Assembly (NCBI RefSeq): GCF_051020955.1
Contig: NC_135014.1
Span: forward strand, 27,207,221 to 27,271,220
Reading direction: 5' to 3'
DNA length: 64,000 nucleotides
Source of the DNA: Megalopta genalis
Taxonomy: Eukaryota > Arthropoda > Insecta > Hymenoptera > Halictidae
Below the pieces are notes generated by a model that had not been told where the DNA came from, ran no database searches, and saw only the letters and a list, made by a program, of their open reading frames with translations. Every line of letters begins with the position of its first letter. Position 1 is the stretch's first letter. The translations under genes were made by a program, and so were the position numbers. Of the stretch, positions 1-11,903 are shown one piece after another.

Positions 1-205
1 GCGGCCGCCCCAAATACTGCTGTATTTTATATCAAAGCAATAAAATCTAACATTTTATAGCGTGGTAAATTCGTTCTAAAAACGAATCTCCTAATCTTTG
101 TACACGTTTAACACCGATAATCTATGACGTGCAAGTAACAACGATCACGGTTTCAGTTCATTTATTGCTATTCATTGATATTCGGAAGCTTATGAAAACG
201 TTGAC
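1..205 (+). repeat. Interspersed repeat family D, copy 1 (cut by window edge)
   Basis: This segment is collinear with 16632-16824, with many shared blocks: the AAATAC...GTATTT hairpin near the start, ACATTTTATAG, CTAAAAACGAATCTC, GCAAGTAAC, and ATTCGGAAGCT near the end. Similarity fades after about position 205. The start of the element may lie outside the window. There is no open frame shared by the copies and no recognised class. It could be a non-autonomous DNA element or part of an LTR or Helitron. Confidence 0.7.
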
Positions 206-1200
206 GTTACGATCACAACGGAGCAAAGTCGCATTATTTCTTGCGAAAGGATTTTTTTTCATGGATTCGTTGGTGTCGCAGCGGCGTAGGAGGAGCACGC
301 GAGAAACACGATCGCACGCGATTTCGGGATACGCGATACGAATTTCTGCGATTTCCATCTCGGGTACAGACCACGGCACGCCTAATGGACGGGCCACGAT
401 TAATCCTGTACCGTGAAATATTAATTTATAAACGCGTCGCACGTGTGTACCGGCCGGGGATTAAATGGGCCAAGTGCTGCTCCGCCCGTTCTCCTCCTCG
501 CAGAAATGTAGATTTATGTTTGTTTTTGTGTCGCTAGGAAATTGTAACGCGGTGTACGGTTTATCGGAAACGGTACGAGGAAGGCGACCGTAAATTCGAA
601 AAACTTCGTCGTCGCGACGAAAGACCCGAGGAACTCGATAAAATGAAAACGTGCGCGTCGTTCGCTTCGTTTCGCCGATTTTTACGCGCGTAGACATTTT
701 TGTTCTCGTGTCAACGCTGAAGCGTTTCCGCGACAAATCCGAAGATCGATTCAATTAATATGCGATAAAACGAAGCAGACGCGGCAAATTAAACGGTCAT
801 TGCAAATATCGTGTGCAGAATTCTGTTTTAAATTTGATTCGTTTAGTGTCGCATCTGCTTAACAGCAATTAGCGATCACTTGTGGGATAGCAATTTTAGG
901 GTTACATGTAGCGTAGTGTATGCAATAATTTTGCATTTAAAATTTTTATATTATTCTCTTAATCTAGGCTACTCAAATTACTATATAATTTCGCTAGACA
1001 ATTTGGTTGCTTCTAAGTAATATAAGTATAACTGTTGCTGTTTGTTTAAAGTTGCTCGAACATTCTTTGATGGTATTTTGGACATCTTTACCTCTTTTTC
1101 TGACATCGTTGTGCACAGAATTATGTGACTTAAGATCAGAAGTTCGTATTAAGAGTCCCGTTAAAATGGCGCACGGAATTACATCGTGCCGAGAAGCAAG
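206..1200. other. Unique sequence, no gene recognised
   Basis: The first half is CpG-rich and the second half AT-rich. The short open frames on both strands have no recognisable domain or consistent codon pattern. I see no RNA gene or repeat here. Confidence 0.5.
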
Positions 1201-1393
1201 TACAGTAATGTCTCCCATACTGACGCTCAGATTGTACACAAAAATGGACAATTTGGGAAGAGCCCTACGATTATATTATTGTTATAGTTATAAATTGTCC
1301 ACAATTATCAAAGTTCGAATAATCGTGTCTCCTCTTCCCAAATTATCCATTTTAGTGGACAATCCGAGCGTCAGTATGGGAGACATTACTGTA
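1201..1393. mobile_element. Family A foldback MITE, full copy
   Basis: The element starts TACAGTAATGTCTCCC and ends GGGAGACATTACTGTA. The two arms of about 80-90 bp are inverted repeats of each other around an AT-rich centre. Each arm holds a small inner hairpin built from TTGTCCA/TGGACAA (degenerate in places). The flanking TA dinucleotides fit a Tc1/mariner-type target duplication. It has no coding capacity, so it would depend on a transposase supplied elsewhere. Confidence 0.85.
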
Positions 1394-3567
1394 TACCGCG
1401 AAGGTGAAATACTATCCCGGGAAAATTGATTGAAACAGGGAGCGGCGAAGGATCCCGTAGAAAAAGTATGCGTATTCTCATGAATATTGAGACACAGCGG
1501 CGGGTAACGTCCATGATTCCGAATGACGACGGTTGAATACTAATTCGGAAACGGCGCGGAGCAACTTCGGGATTTAGTTTCAGCCGCGCGATAGCCGAAA
1601 CGAGAGTTCGTTTTACGGGCGGCGCGCATACTACGATATCGCGGAAACGAATTAACTGGCGAGCGGGCTGGAACGGCATTAAAATGTTTATAAGAATCGC
1701 GACAAGCGTGACGCGGTCGATCTCGCCATTAGCAAATTGTTTTTGACCGATCCGGCCCCTCCCCCCGGAATCCACCGTCATTTTTGCGAACCGCGCGACG
1801 ACGCGACGCGTCGCGACGGTTTAAACGGAAATGAAACGGTCCGATAACGCCGCGGAAATACTGCGAGAGGAAACTGTATCTGTCCGATCGAGTCGCATCG
1901 AGGACAAACTGTTTTCGAATTGATTAAGTTCTAATTTACAATCGTTTCTAATCGATTAGTTTCTCTATGTTATGCGACGCGAGTCGCATCGTTCGACACG
2001 GTGCGATTTCGTCTCGGCTCGCGACGAGAGCAATTATCGGATCGAAATTTTTCATTAGGCCAAATTGCGAAGCGTCTATGATAGGAGGAGAAGGCCCCGC
2101 GGGACACGAAACAGCAGGGCGCGATAAATGCCGCGAAAGATTATTCGAATCGTTAAAGTTTCAAGCTATTGCACCAGCTGTGTTGGCTTCGTTTTAGAGC
2201 TTCGGCTGCGATAGAAATTTCATCTGCAGCCTTTCCGACCTTGCCTTCAATTTGGCTAAATTTCGGATTAATCGGTAATAACATCCAACGATACTGGACA
2301 AGCGCGGCGATCGTAGGAATTAGTACAATTGTTAATTACGTACCGCGAAACCGTTCGAATACGGCGATCGATCGTCGCTTACCTGAAACACAGAAAGGAT
2401 ATTCGATATTAATAAGCGACGAATCTTTGGTAAAACGGTTAACGCGAGAGAGTGAGAATAATGAATAAATCTCCGCTTCGACAATAGAATGTAACACTTC
2501 AATGGGACTCCATTATTCAATTTAATATAAATATGGAATGTTCCTCCGTTTGACGATATCAGCGGTGCAGAAATTTCTCCGTTCTCCTCGCCAATTGATA
2601 GAACGCGAGTGGAATTTCGTCGTGTTGACGACTCTTTAATTAATATTCCGTTAAATACCTGAAACATCGTTATAAGCACGATCGATTCCAATTCGGTGTT
2701 TAATGTTCTTAATGTTCTCGTATAATTCAACATTTTGGCGGGAACGTCGTTGCTTTTGGGTTACTTCAAGCAATAAATAAGGACTTGAACGTTCTGTAAT
2801 TTTATATATAAATATAAAATTAAATATCTAAAAAGATATCTCTGCTCGGCTCGTGATTGTTGCAACTGACGAACGTAGCTTTTATTTTGCATGAAGATCC
2901 GCGGTTTAATTATTACAAATGCATCAAATCTGCAGTCTAAAATAACATACGCAGACATTTTACTTTCGACCAATTTATCGCACGATCTCCGCGCAACAAT
3001 GAATCATTCGCAAACTGTACATATCATCAAGCCCTCGCAATAATTAAAACAACACCTGTAGCCGACACACTAAAATCGGAACCGCACAGTTCATAAACAG
3101 CCCTCGGCGTACTATTGTCCGCGAGTCATACAGAAATCATTCGCTCTGTTTTCGGGAAGCGTCTCTCGCGAATATTATACGATTGTTGCTTAAAAAGACA
3201 CACACACAGCTCCGTTACCGCGGAATCGCAGAACGTTGCTTCGGCCAGCGATATTTGTTTCGCGGAGCAATTAAATGGCCGAGAAAAAGGGATGAACAAG
3301 ACGGAATATTTGAGAAGCGCCGGCAAGTTCGGATCGCGGCGAATGGAATTAAAAGCCGGCTATCTCGGCCGCGAATCGAATTTTTCACTTATCTTGCTAA
3401 ACCCCGTCAGAACGAAGCCCGGCTCGCGAAGACGGACATTTATCAGTTCCGGCGGGAAGAAAAATTCCAGGAGATTACACAAAAGTTAGGGCGGAAGATT
3501 AGGTCCTCCGGTTTCTCGCCGAATGGAGGGCAGAGTTAAAATGCGAACCAACTTGTAACTCCGTAGG
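1394..3567. other. Unique sequence, no gene recognised
   Basis: Mixed CpG-rich (about 1500-2350) and AT-rich (about 2450-3080) DNA. Open frames of up to 133 codons occur on both strands and overlap each other. None shows a recognisable family, signal peptide or splice-flanked structure. Confidence 0.5.
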
Positions 3568-3600
3568 TTTCTCTCTCTCTCTCTCTCTCTCCCTCCTTGT
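3568..3600. repeat. CT microsatellite
   Basis: An uninterrupted run of CT dinucleotides followed by a pyrimidine-rich tail. Confidence 0.85.
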
Positions 3601-5010
3601 TCCTCCCCAATTAATTCAGTTAATTCGACTTGTTGGTGCAACGTTTAACGCTATTCTCGCAGCTGATGCAATTTGGCCTTATCTCCGGCGCGAGGAAAAA
3701 TAAATCTCGCGGAAAGGAAGTCGGCTAAAGTCCCGGACAAAGGGATAAGGCGCTCGCCATATTTCATAAGTGTTTGCACGAGATGTGAAATGTGCGATGT
3801 TTCCACTAAGAACAATTATGTAAATCGAGAGAAATCTCTATGCCTACGAATTGGAGAAATAAAGGGGTTGTTCCACACGCCATACCTGATACGAGGAGCA
3901 AGGTCCTCGCATCTTTCGAAATATTTGTACGAATTTTTTTTAAGTGTTTTCGAAGAATAATAATTGCTTATTAAGATACGAACACGTTTGGCAATAATCA
4001 ACATTTATTATTACATTATATATCGTTACGTGTTTATTCATTAAAATACGAACACATTTGGAAATAAATCGATATCTATCGTGATGAAATTATTTAACAA
4101 TAAATTCTAAAAATCAATGAGACATTTATTCACGGTATTTACATCGTTAATATCAAATTCGATGTATATACTGTAATTTCTGTCATTCTAGTAAGAGAAC
4201 TTTTATTGAATATTTTAATTACACAATTGAAGCTGTGTGAACTTTACAACCCTTTATGATGTCGATGTCACAATTTTATTATATCTTTACGATTTTTCTT
4301 TATTTATTTATCAATACTTGAATTTATTAATACCGAAAGAGCCGAACGACTCAACTCGAGTAGCAAGAAAACGTTTAACCCCACACTTAAATATAAACAA
4401 TTACGAAATATGTCGAGCGTTCTTTCGTCCGACAGCGCTGATAATCAAATATATTCCCGACGGGTTCGTTTCGATATTTCGATAATAATTCGCGCGCGTT
4501 CTAGATGTTAAATGACATTGTTCATCGATAGAGCGCGCCGGCGTTCGTGTATAAATATCGAGGTCACTGGTATTATGTTTCTATTGTGCAGGGGGGTCTC
4601 CCAGGTGCCCGCGGGCAAAGGCAATACGGCCGCATAAAATTTACCGTTCAGAAAGATACGAGGCTTAATTTACTGTGAAAGCATACAAATTTTTCCTGAT
4701 ACCGACGTCAGACACTGAACGGAGAATTTTATCGAGCGGCCGGGATCCGAATAAATTAATTCGCGCCTCGGCTGTTTGCGAACTCTTCGTGGGAGGGACA
4801 GACGAATATATTAAGTATTATAACGTCGATCGTTCCGCGCGAAACGGAATCGCTCCGCGCCGGAACGGAAATATTAAAGGACTAATAGTTAGACATAAAT
4901 AGAAATTTATGTCATCGTCGGCTGAAAATATATTTTTTTGCAGATTTCTGTTTAAAAATACGGGCGATGTATTATCGTTGCGATTATATCTTGTATATGT
5001 TATACATATA
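3601..5010. other. AT-rich unique sequence with a weak local duplication
   Basis: At 3969-4075 a stretch containing ATACGAACAC...TTTGG occurs twice about 75 bp apart, which suggests a small old tandem duplication. The rest, including a CpG-richer patch near 4540-4880, gives no gene or element that I can recognise. Confidence 0.45.
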
Positions 5011-5350
5011 CAGGGTGTTCCAAAAATGTCTCGCAATCCGAAAGCGGCGGGTTCCTCGGGTCATTCGAAGCAACTTTTTCCTTTATAAAAATTCTCTGCG
5101 AGGCACCATTAGCGAGTTATTAACGATAAACAGTGACCAATGAGAGGCGAGCTCGGCTGGCGCGAGGCGACCGAGCCAATGAGCGGAACTGGGCTTGGTG
5201 CGCTGGTTGGCTGAGCCGCCTCGCGTCGGCCGTACTCGATTCTTATTGGTCACTGTTTTTCGTTAATAACTCGTTAACGATGCCTCGCAGAAAATTTTTG
5301 TAAAGGAAGAAGCTGCTTCAAGTGATCCGAGGAACCCGCCATTTCCGGAT
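5011..5350. mobile_element. Family B foldback MITE, right end truncated
   Basis: It begins CAGGGTGTTCC directly after an ATATA tract. The long arms are inverted repeats: the left inner arm near 5080-5140 is mirrored at 5250-5310. The right arm stops at about 5350 in CATTTCCGGAT, so the terminal GGGACACCCTG is missing. The centre is GC-rich and carries CCAAT and ATTGG motifs. It has no coding capacity. Confidence 0.85.
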
Positions 5351-6729
5351 CTGAATCATCTATTTTGTTCAATTAATTCAGTATGAATTTCGTATCGCGG
5401 CCGAATAGCGTTTAAAGCAGTTATATCAATATGATTCCGCATTGCTACAGCAAATCGTGCTTTCAAAAAAAGAGAACGTTGAGTTGCTAATTGAAAACTA
5501 AATGTAGCTATTATTTAGGTCATTAAGTATGAAACGCATGCTTTGCTGCATAATTCTACCGTAAAATCCATGCGTTTTGTATCTAAAATACCGAAAGCTC
5601 GGAAACGTAGAATTTCACGAATAAAACGCTGGATCGAAGACGATCGCTATTTAATTATCGATGGAAAATAATTAGGCGTCTCAATTGTCAAACATGCGAT
5701 GAAAGCGCGAAGTGTGATCGAGTGTCACAAGAGATACGGTGAAAAACGAATGCGCGAATTTTCGGAGAGAGAATTGTTTGAGCAAAAAAAAAAACAGTTT
5801 CCCCGCGCGCGTTATATCGTATTTCAATTTTATCAAATTTCCGACGTCGCGTCCGAAAAGTAATCCATTTAGCGCGAAATCAGCCGTACGTAATAACTAT
5901 AAAAAAAATATTGTATTATACGTATATTATATACGAGTGCGAGCGATAGTTGCGTGTATGCAATATTCGAAATAAAAAAAAAAAAAACAAGAAAGAAAAT
6001 GTTGAAGTAATAAAGCGAACGAACGAAGTCCGGCGCGCTCGTTGTTAACACGATCATTTTATTTTTCGACAGCAATTATGCGGCATCGGTATTAGTAAAA
6101 TGGAAACGGAAACAATGAAATAAAATGAGATAAAAACTTTATCGGCAGACAAATTTTCATTATATAAACGCGGAATTTTCCCCGACGCGGCCCAAATAAA
6201 ATCTACACGCGCCGATTCTCTGTTCGCCCGTGAGCGATTCATTAATTGCACGTAACTGAAAATAACAATACCTATACGTATATATGCGATCCTGTTTCAA
6301 CCCGGAACATTTTCCACCGACGGCGAAAGTATTCCTTACGTGATTTTATTTTATGGTATCGCAAATTAAGCGTATCACCGCGTATTTCACGATCTCGTTT
6401 GGTAAATGAGAAATGCAATTTTAAAATGCTCGGGCGAGAAGCAGCGTACACTGTCCGCCGGTGTATTCTTCGAATAACAAATATTATTAAATATTAAATG
6501 CAGCGGTGGATACATGTTCGTTCGTTCGTTCGTTCGAGTATACAATAATTAGTAGACGGAAACCACGCTTATTGTAATCGTTCCTTTTTTGACTGAATTG
6601 CGAAATTGACAGAGCGTTCGAACAGAACGAGCTATAGTCAGTTATAGTGAAACCGCAGGTTTTAGAATTTATGAGAAAACCCGATGAAAACCAGAAGAAT
6701 TCAACGTTTATTGTGCACGAAGATCCGAT
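5351..6729. other. AT-rich unique sequence, no gene recognised
   Basis: There are several A-runs (5786-5794, 5977-5988) and short open frames on both strands. A run of TTCG repeats lies at about 6510-6536. No family or RNA gene is recognised. Confidence 0.5.
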
Positions 6730-7203
6730 CAGTGTCTCGATAAAATATCGTGATCAATTCTAAATTCATTATTTCAAATTATAATTAGGGCCTCGATAAA
6801 ATATCGTGATCAATTCTAAATTCATTATTTCAAATTATAGTTAGTGTCTCATTAAAATATCGTGATCCATTCCAAATTCATTATTTCAATTTATAGTTAT
6901 AGTGTCTCATTAAAATATCGCGACCCATTCTAAATTAATTCTTTTAATTATATTTAGTGCCACCTTGAAAAACGACCCATTCTGAATACATCACTATAAT
7001 TATAGTTAGTGTCCTATTAAAATATCGCGACCCATCCTAAATTAATTAATTCAATATATAGTTACCGTCTCATTAAAATATCGCGACCCATTCTAAATTC
7101 ATTACATTAATTACAGTTAGTGTCTCGTTGAAATATCGCGATCCATTCTAAACACGTTATTTCAACCATGATTAGCGTCTTGTTAAAATATCGCGATCTA
7201 TTC
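6730..7203 (+). repeat. Minisatellite, about 56-58 bp unit, about 8.5 copies
   Basis: The unit is recognisable by TTAGTGTCTC, then TAAAATATCG, then CGACCCATTCTAAATT and a TTTCAATTATAG-like tail. Copies start near 6730, 6787, 6843, 6901, 6956, 7007, 7066, 7122 and 7180. Copies 1-2 are nearly identical, while later ones drift and one (near 6956) has lost several bases. It is non-coding, because the repeats carry stops in all frames. Confidence 0.85.
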
Positions 7204-8622
7204 AATCGCGTTTAAACGCGTGCCGATAAAATTAGGCCAACGCGCGGGCAACAAATTTTCGGTTTCCAACGCGGTTTCGAGTCATTCTTTCGCCAACGAT
7301 GCGCCCGAATTTCGATCGAACGCGATCATTAACAGTTCGTACGCTCCCTTCCCCGGTTCGGTATCGATCGAACAATGTTATATTAGCGGCGTCGATCCAT
7401 TGAATTACGGATCTGAAAAGGCCCCATCTACACGGCCGCGAACGGTGTTCGTTCGGCGCTGCATCGGCGCGGGGTCGTCGTACTAATGATGTTTAGATTT
7501 TTGATGGAGGATAGCGCAGCGGCACAACAGCGGCACGACCTATTCAGATTTTTCATTGAATCGTAGCCGGGGCGTAGCGCATCGTCGTTAGCGTTCGCGG
7601 ATCGACAACGCCGGGTAAAACACTTTCATCCGGTCTTTCAATTTCACAGTCCATTGCGCCTGTTTTCAATGACCGTTCCGCTGCTATTACAAAAAAAGAA
7701 AAAAAACAGAGAGAGACAGAGGGAGAGAGAGAGGAAAAAGAAAACAAGAAAAAAGACGAGCCCCTACTCGGAGGCGACCTTCGGCCCGATTTTCGAGCGC
7801 GGGGGCGCGCGCCTCGAGCGCCGTTACGAGTGCGCGCGAGACGGTTTAATTAGTCAATCAGCGCGAACGACCGCGGCGTGACTAGTATCTCTTAGCCGCC
7901 AATTGCGCGTCTTGCGAGCATTCCGTGGCGCTTCTATTTTGCCATATACGCGATCGCATCGGCATCCAATCACACGCTCGATCAACCAAACCGACTCGGT
8001 ATCGGTTTAATTATGGGAAACACGATGGAGCATTGTGTGCCGGGCGCGCAACGACAGCCCCGCTCGGACGTCCTTTGTTTCCGCAAGCGTTCCAGAACTT
8101 CCGGTACAGTCGCTATCTTGGCCGAGACGTTTCGCCGATTGCACGGTTTTGCATTTCGCAGGGCGAAGCTCAACCCAATTTCGAAAATCCCGCAAATCGG
8201 AGAACGTCGGGGACCGGGCGGCGGCGGCGGAGAAGGTTGCGGAGGAGACGGCGGAGCCGCGCCACGCTATTCAAGATCCTCTGCGAAATCGGACGACAGC
8301 CGCTGCGCCGATAAGCCCATTACGTCGACACGAATCTCGTCTTCTGGTTAATGAACTGCGCTTCGTTTACGCCGGACATCCTACGGTTCGCCCGCTATTT
8401 CGCTGCCCCTCCCGGCCACGGTGCTCGTTCGACACGTTCCGCTGTCCAAATTATTTCGAAGTTGTTAGCGATTTCCGTGACGCGTTTTGTCGTACGAAGC
8501 GATTTTTTCGCTTCGAAATCCATGCTGAACTTTCTTAGGGAACGCGGATTTTATGGGTTCGCGACGGGGGTTCATGCGCGGCTGCAGAGATGGAAAATGT
8601 CTTGGAACTTTTCGACAGGTTC
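7204..8622. other. CpG-rich block without a recognised gene
   Basis: This block is markedly GC- and CpG-rich and contains an A/GA-rich purine tract (about 7688-7760) and a CGG-rich stretch (about 8216-8262). Overlapping plus-strand frames of up to 179 codons (8013-8351, 8035-8538, 8351-8890) are low-complexity and unlike any family I know. The composition would suit a promoter or a 5' UTR, but there is no direct evidence of either. Confidence 0.4.
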
Positions 8623-8715
8623 TAGTAATGTTTCCCTAGCTGGCGGTGATTGTGCACTGATTGTGCACAGAAATGGACAATTTGGGAAGAGGAGATACGA
8701 GCACTCGAGCCTCGT
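8623..8715 (+). mobile_element. Family A MITE, left arm fragment
   Basis: TAGTAATGTTTCCCTAGC is a degraded family A start, followed by ATGGACAATTTGGGAAGAGG and GAGATACGAGCACTCGAGCC. The mirror-image right arm is missing. The sequence runs instead into an AT-rich tandem repeat. Confidence 0.75.
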
Positions 8716-9186
8716 TTTTGTAGTTTATATAATTAGTTTTAATAATATATATTATATAGTCTTAATATATATAATATATTCAGTTTTAATAATATATTAT
8801 AATATAATAATATATATATATAATAATGTATATATAATATATAGAATCGTATCTCCTCTTCGTTTCGTCCAATTACACGTTTTGTTGTAATCGAACAGAT
8901 TTATATAGTTAGTTTTAATAATATATATTATATAGTCTTGATATATATAATATATAGAATCGTATCTCCTCTTCGTTTCGTCCAATTACACGTTTTGTCG
9001 TAATCGAACAGATTTATATAATTAGTTTGAATAATATATATTATATAGTCTTGATATATATAATATATAGTTTTAATAATATATTATAATATAATAATAT
9101 ATATATAATAATGTATATATTATATATATAATAGTATCTTCTCTTCGTTTCGTCCAATTACACGTTTTGTCGTAATCGAACAGATT
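8716..9186 (+). repeat. AT-rich tandem repeat containing a family A arm piece
   Basis: A unit beginning GAATCGTATCTCCTCTTC, then GTCCAATTACACGTTTTG and an ATATA-rich tail, starts at 8844 and 8957 (period 113). A third, altered copy starts near 9130 after an extra AT stretch. The CGTATCTCCTCTTC part matches the inner right arm of family A. The array therefore seems to have grown from an inserted element plus its AT flank. Confidence 0.75.
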
Positions 9187-9407
9187 TACGGTAATGTCTC
9201 CCTAATTGACGCTCAGATTGTCCAGAAAAATAGACAATTTGGGAAGAGGAGCCTTGCGAATATTCGAGCCTTGCAACTCGTTTTTATAGTTACCGATTTT
9301 CAACAGTTGTAAAAACGAGCCGTAAGGCTCGAATAATCGTGTCTCCTCTTCCCAAATTGTCCACTTTTGTGGACAATCCGAGCGTCAGTTAGGGAGACAT
9401 TACTGTA
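9187..9407. mobile_element. Family A foldback MITE, full copy
   Basis: It runs from TACGGTAATGTCTCCC to GGGAGACATTACTGTA, with arms of about 95 bp around a centre of GTTACCGATTTTCAACAG. The right arm keeps the inner hairpin TTGTCCACTTTTGTGGACAA. TA flanks both ends. There is no coding capacity. Confidence 0.88.
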
Positions 9408-9497
9408 CTCGTGGAACTTTATTTCCAAGAACGTTCTTGCTTTCAAGTTCCAATCGGGATAAACGCCTTCGCTCTTAGAAAGTAATATAAAACAGGT

Positions 9498-9532
9498 GCC
9501 ACTTGTTCGGTGGCCCGTAAATCTAGCGTTAA
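9498..9532 (-). mobile_element. TTAACG-type piggyBac-like end with subterminal hairpin
   Basis: Read on the minus strand this is TTAACGCTAGATTTAC followed by an imperfect hairpin of 17 bp (9498-9514, stem GCCAC/GTGGC). Exactly 14 bp separate the TTAA (9529-9532) from the hairpin, as in the related end at 25075-25108. The opposite end was not found. Confidence 0.5.
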
Positions 9533-10671
9533 CTAGTTCTCAGCAGTCATATCGTGGAGTGGCCCCCTCGCTTTGGCAGCTACCAAAAAATTGAATTTCT
9601 ATTCCGCTGGCCTCTTACGACGTTATATCTTAAAAATATAACGCCGAGGTATTATAGACTCGGGAATGGAGCGCCACTCGTACGCTTTGAAACAGGACGG
9701 GAAACTTTGAACGCGTTTTCCTCGAAACGACGTTTTTCGAGCTGGCTGACACGATATTGAAACTTGGCAGATATCTTCGGCGGACGTCGCTTTATTGCCT
9801 GAACTAGAGCCAAGCCGATACTTGCAAAATGTGATTTTTTTCCCACCCGGCTAAAAAGCCAGCCAACTTCTTTGCACTCGAAACATTTTTTCTCTCCTTT
9901 TTTATCTGCTGCAGTTTATGAGAGACGACGGCTTTCAAGATTCGGTAATCGATTCATTCGGTCCGACTTTGAACCAAAATTAGACGCTGAAATGTATCCC
10001 GAAGTGCCACGGGTCTTTTTGCAAATTAAAAACAGTCTTCGTCGATTGCAACGTACAGGAACTTTGCAGACATTTATTTGTCGTTACTCCGAATCGTTTC
10101 AGCGAGTTGCTTTAACAGCGATAATATTTTCGAATCGTTCAATCGATTTCTCTATTTCGCACTCGATCTGCGTATCTTTTCTCATAAATGCATATTATTC
10201 GCTGTCTAGTTTTTATATTCTCTGGCGATCCGTTTCGTTCCATGGAACTCTGTTCTCGCGCGAGTCGCTTTGTTCTCCCGTTACGTTGACCTGATTATAC
10301 AAACTTAATTCGATCCGGCCTGCGCATAGAAAATCTTAAGCAACGAAGGTCACGGGAGATCACGTTATCGCGAAATCTCTTTTTTCCTCGCATACCGTAT
10401 CAGATCTCTGCGTTAACCTATTTAAGCAGCGGTTATTTATGCAGAACTTATGCTAGAAACCCGCTAGACGCCAATCGTTTACGCTATTATTATTCCATTC
10501 GAGCGTTCAGGTGTACCGTTTCTCGAATTTTTAACGTTTTTCGTTATTCTCCGATATCTTATAACACGTCCACGATGTATACAAAAAATACTACACCGCA
10601 TTTTCTACGCGCAGATTTCGCATTTTTTACAGTATGAAAATCATCGGAATATAGTAAATTCTCTTCGATCG
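9533..10671. other. Unique sequence with one possible element end
   Basis: CTTTGCACTCGAAAC at 9870-9885 resembles the terminus of the TTAACCCTTTGCACTCGA element near 11.9 kb, but its TTAA is not intact. The frame at 9872-10294 (140 codons) has no recognisable domain. No gene is called. Confidence 0.4.
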
Positions 10672-10790
10672 TCAGCCTCGCGGCTCGTTTTTTACAGTCG
10701 CCAATTGTCAACGACTATAAAAACGAGTCACCAGAATGTCCATGTTTGGTCACAAAGTAAAGGACAATTCGGGAGATTGCGCTGTAATTT
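10672..10790. mobile_element. Degraded family A core
   Basis: GGCTCGTTTTTTACAGTCGC and its mirror GACTATAAAAACGAG match the central foldback of family A. The flanking arm (TGTCCATG, GGACAATTCGGGAG) is heavily diverged and the termini are not recognisable. Confidence 0.5.
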
Positions 10791-11269
10791 TCGAAAATCT
10801 CTTTCAATCTGTTCGAAAATCTCGCTTCGTCGAAATTTCAGTGCCGAATATTCGATTCGAACTGTTTCGGGGCTTGCGCTCAGTTCCGCCACACTTCGCT
10901 GTCTTTAAATTCGAACAGGAAATGTTTAATTGATCCGTATTGGTCTCATGCGCGGCGCCATCGCGGGCAAACTTTGTATCGGGGGTCCATCCGAAAGTTC
11001 TGGCCGCTGCGGATTGCGCGGCCTTCGTTGCGAGTGCTCTTACAATTAGTTGCAGAATGTGATTCCGAATTGTTTGTCGAGCCGTTTGTTCAACGTGTCT
11101 CTTATCGGTCTCGATCGCAGTCGCTTAAATTTCAGGTTCGAACGAGAAAGTTAGAAAACGAGTGCTTTTTATCTTCTGCTGTCATTTTATGCAATAGCAG
11201 AATTTAATAATGCAATGCTGGCCATGAACTAGTCTCTTTGACATCTGGAAAAGGATCCGAGCCGATTAA
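10791..11269. other. Unique sequence, no gene recognised
   Basis: Short overlapping frames only. No repeat or RNA gene seen. Confidence 0.45.
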
Positions 11270-11325
11270 ACCAGTTCAAAAAAAGTTATTACGTTTTAAA
11301 AAGGTGGTCGAATACTTTTTGCCAG
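11270..11325 (+). mobile_element. Tc1-like right-end fragment
   Basis: GGTGGTCGAATACTTTTTGC at 11303-11322 has the form of a Tc1-like right terminus, whose mirror is the GCAAAAAGTATTCGACC type of start. It is preceded by TTACGTTTTAAAA. No matching left end or transposase frame lies nearby, so this would be a remnant. It is recognised only from family resemblance. Confidence 0.4.
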
Positions 11326-11414
11326 GGATAGCATATATCAACTACTGCAAAATGTTCAAGAAAGCTGAAAGTTATACATATTTGTCTCAAATTCTCATTC
11401 TCGTCTCAAATTAT

Positions 11415-11903
11415 CTTAACTCTTTGCACTCGAAGCTGTTTTAACTGTAAATATAAAATCAGTTTTCTCACTTATAGTATTTTTATTTTCTACGATAAAA
11501 TGCATTTTATGCATACGAAGTTGACTCTTGGGACTCCGCACAATAGTTACACTCTTATCAATTTTTTATATCTAAACCTTGTCAATATAAAAGTTATCTT
11601 AACACTTGGCCAACCGAATGGGGAGATCTCCCCGCTATAAATTCAGTCGATTGGTGACCGAATGGATGATTAATGAAAAACTAAAAATGATTGCTTCATT
11701 TTATTAAGATCTGCAAGAGGTACGAATGCTGAAGAAGTAATCGATGCCATATAAGTGTGCTTCGGAATGTTTGCTTAATTGAACGAAATATCTTAATTTT
11801 ATGACAATTTTTCAGCTTTCCAGCGCGGTCGTGGAAGTGTTAAAACGTGATGTAACAAATTCTAGCGGTGCCTCCGAGTCGCCACTCGAGTGCAAAGGGT
11901 TAA
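11415..11903. mobile_element. Outer TTAA-bounded piggyBac-like MITE
   Basis: The left end is TTAACTCTTTGCACTCGAAG. The right end, read in reverse, is TTAACCCTTTGCACTCGAGT. These are matching inverted termini flanked by TTAA, the duplication signature of piggyBac elements. The copy is interrupted by a second TTAA element at 11599-11843. No open frame of useful length is present, so it is non-autonomous. Confidence 0.7.
11599..11843. mobile_element. Inner TTAA-bounded MITE with palindrome
   Basis: The ends TTAACACTTGG and, in reverse, TTAACACTTCCACG form short inverted termini. At the left end the perfect 14-bp palindrome GGGGAGATCTCCCC occupies 11620-11633. In a 16-bp frame (11619-11634) it begins exactly 16 bp after TTAA. 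It lies inside the outer element and so is the younger insertion. Confidence 0.6.

Noticed and set aside
1..8. NotI-type site GCGGCCGC at the first bases
   Set aside because: It is part of the repeat D sequence (copy 2 has a related GGCGGACGCCC), so a cloning junction is not needed to explain it.
8035..8890. Overlapping plus-strand frames of 167 and 179 codons
   Set aside because: Arg/Ala/Ser-rich from CpG-rich composition. The second runs into a MITE fragment and an AT repeat.
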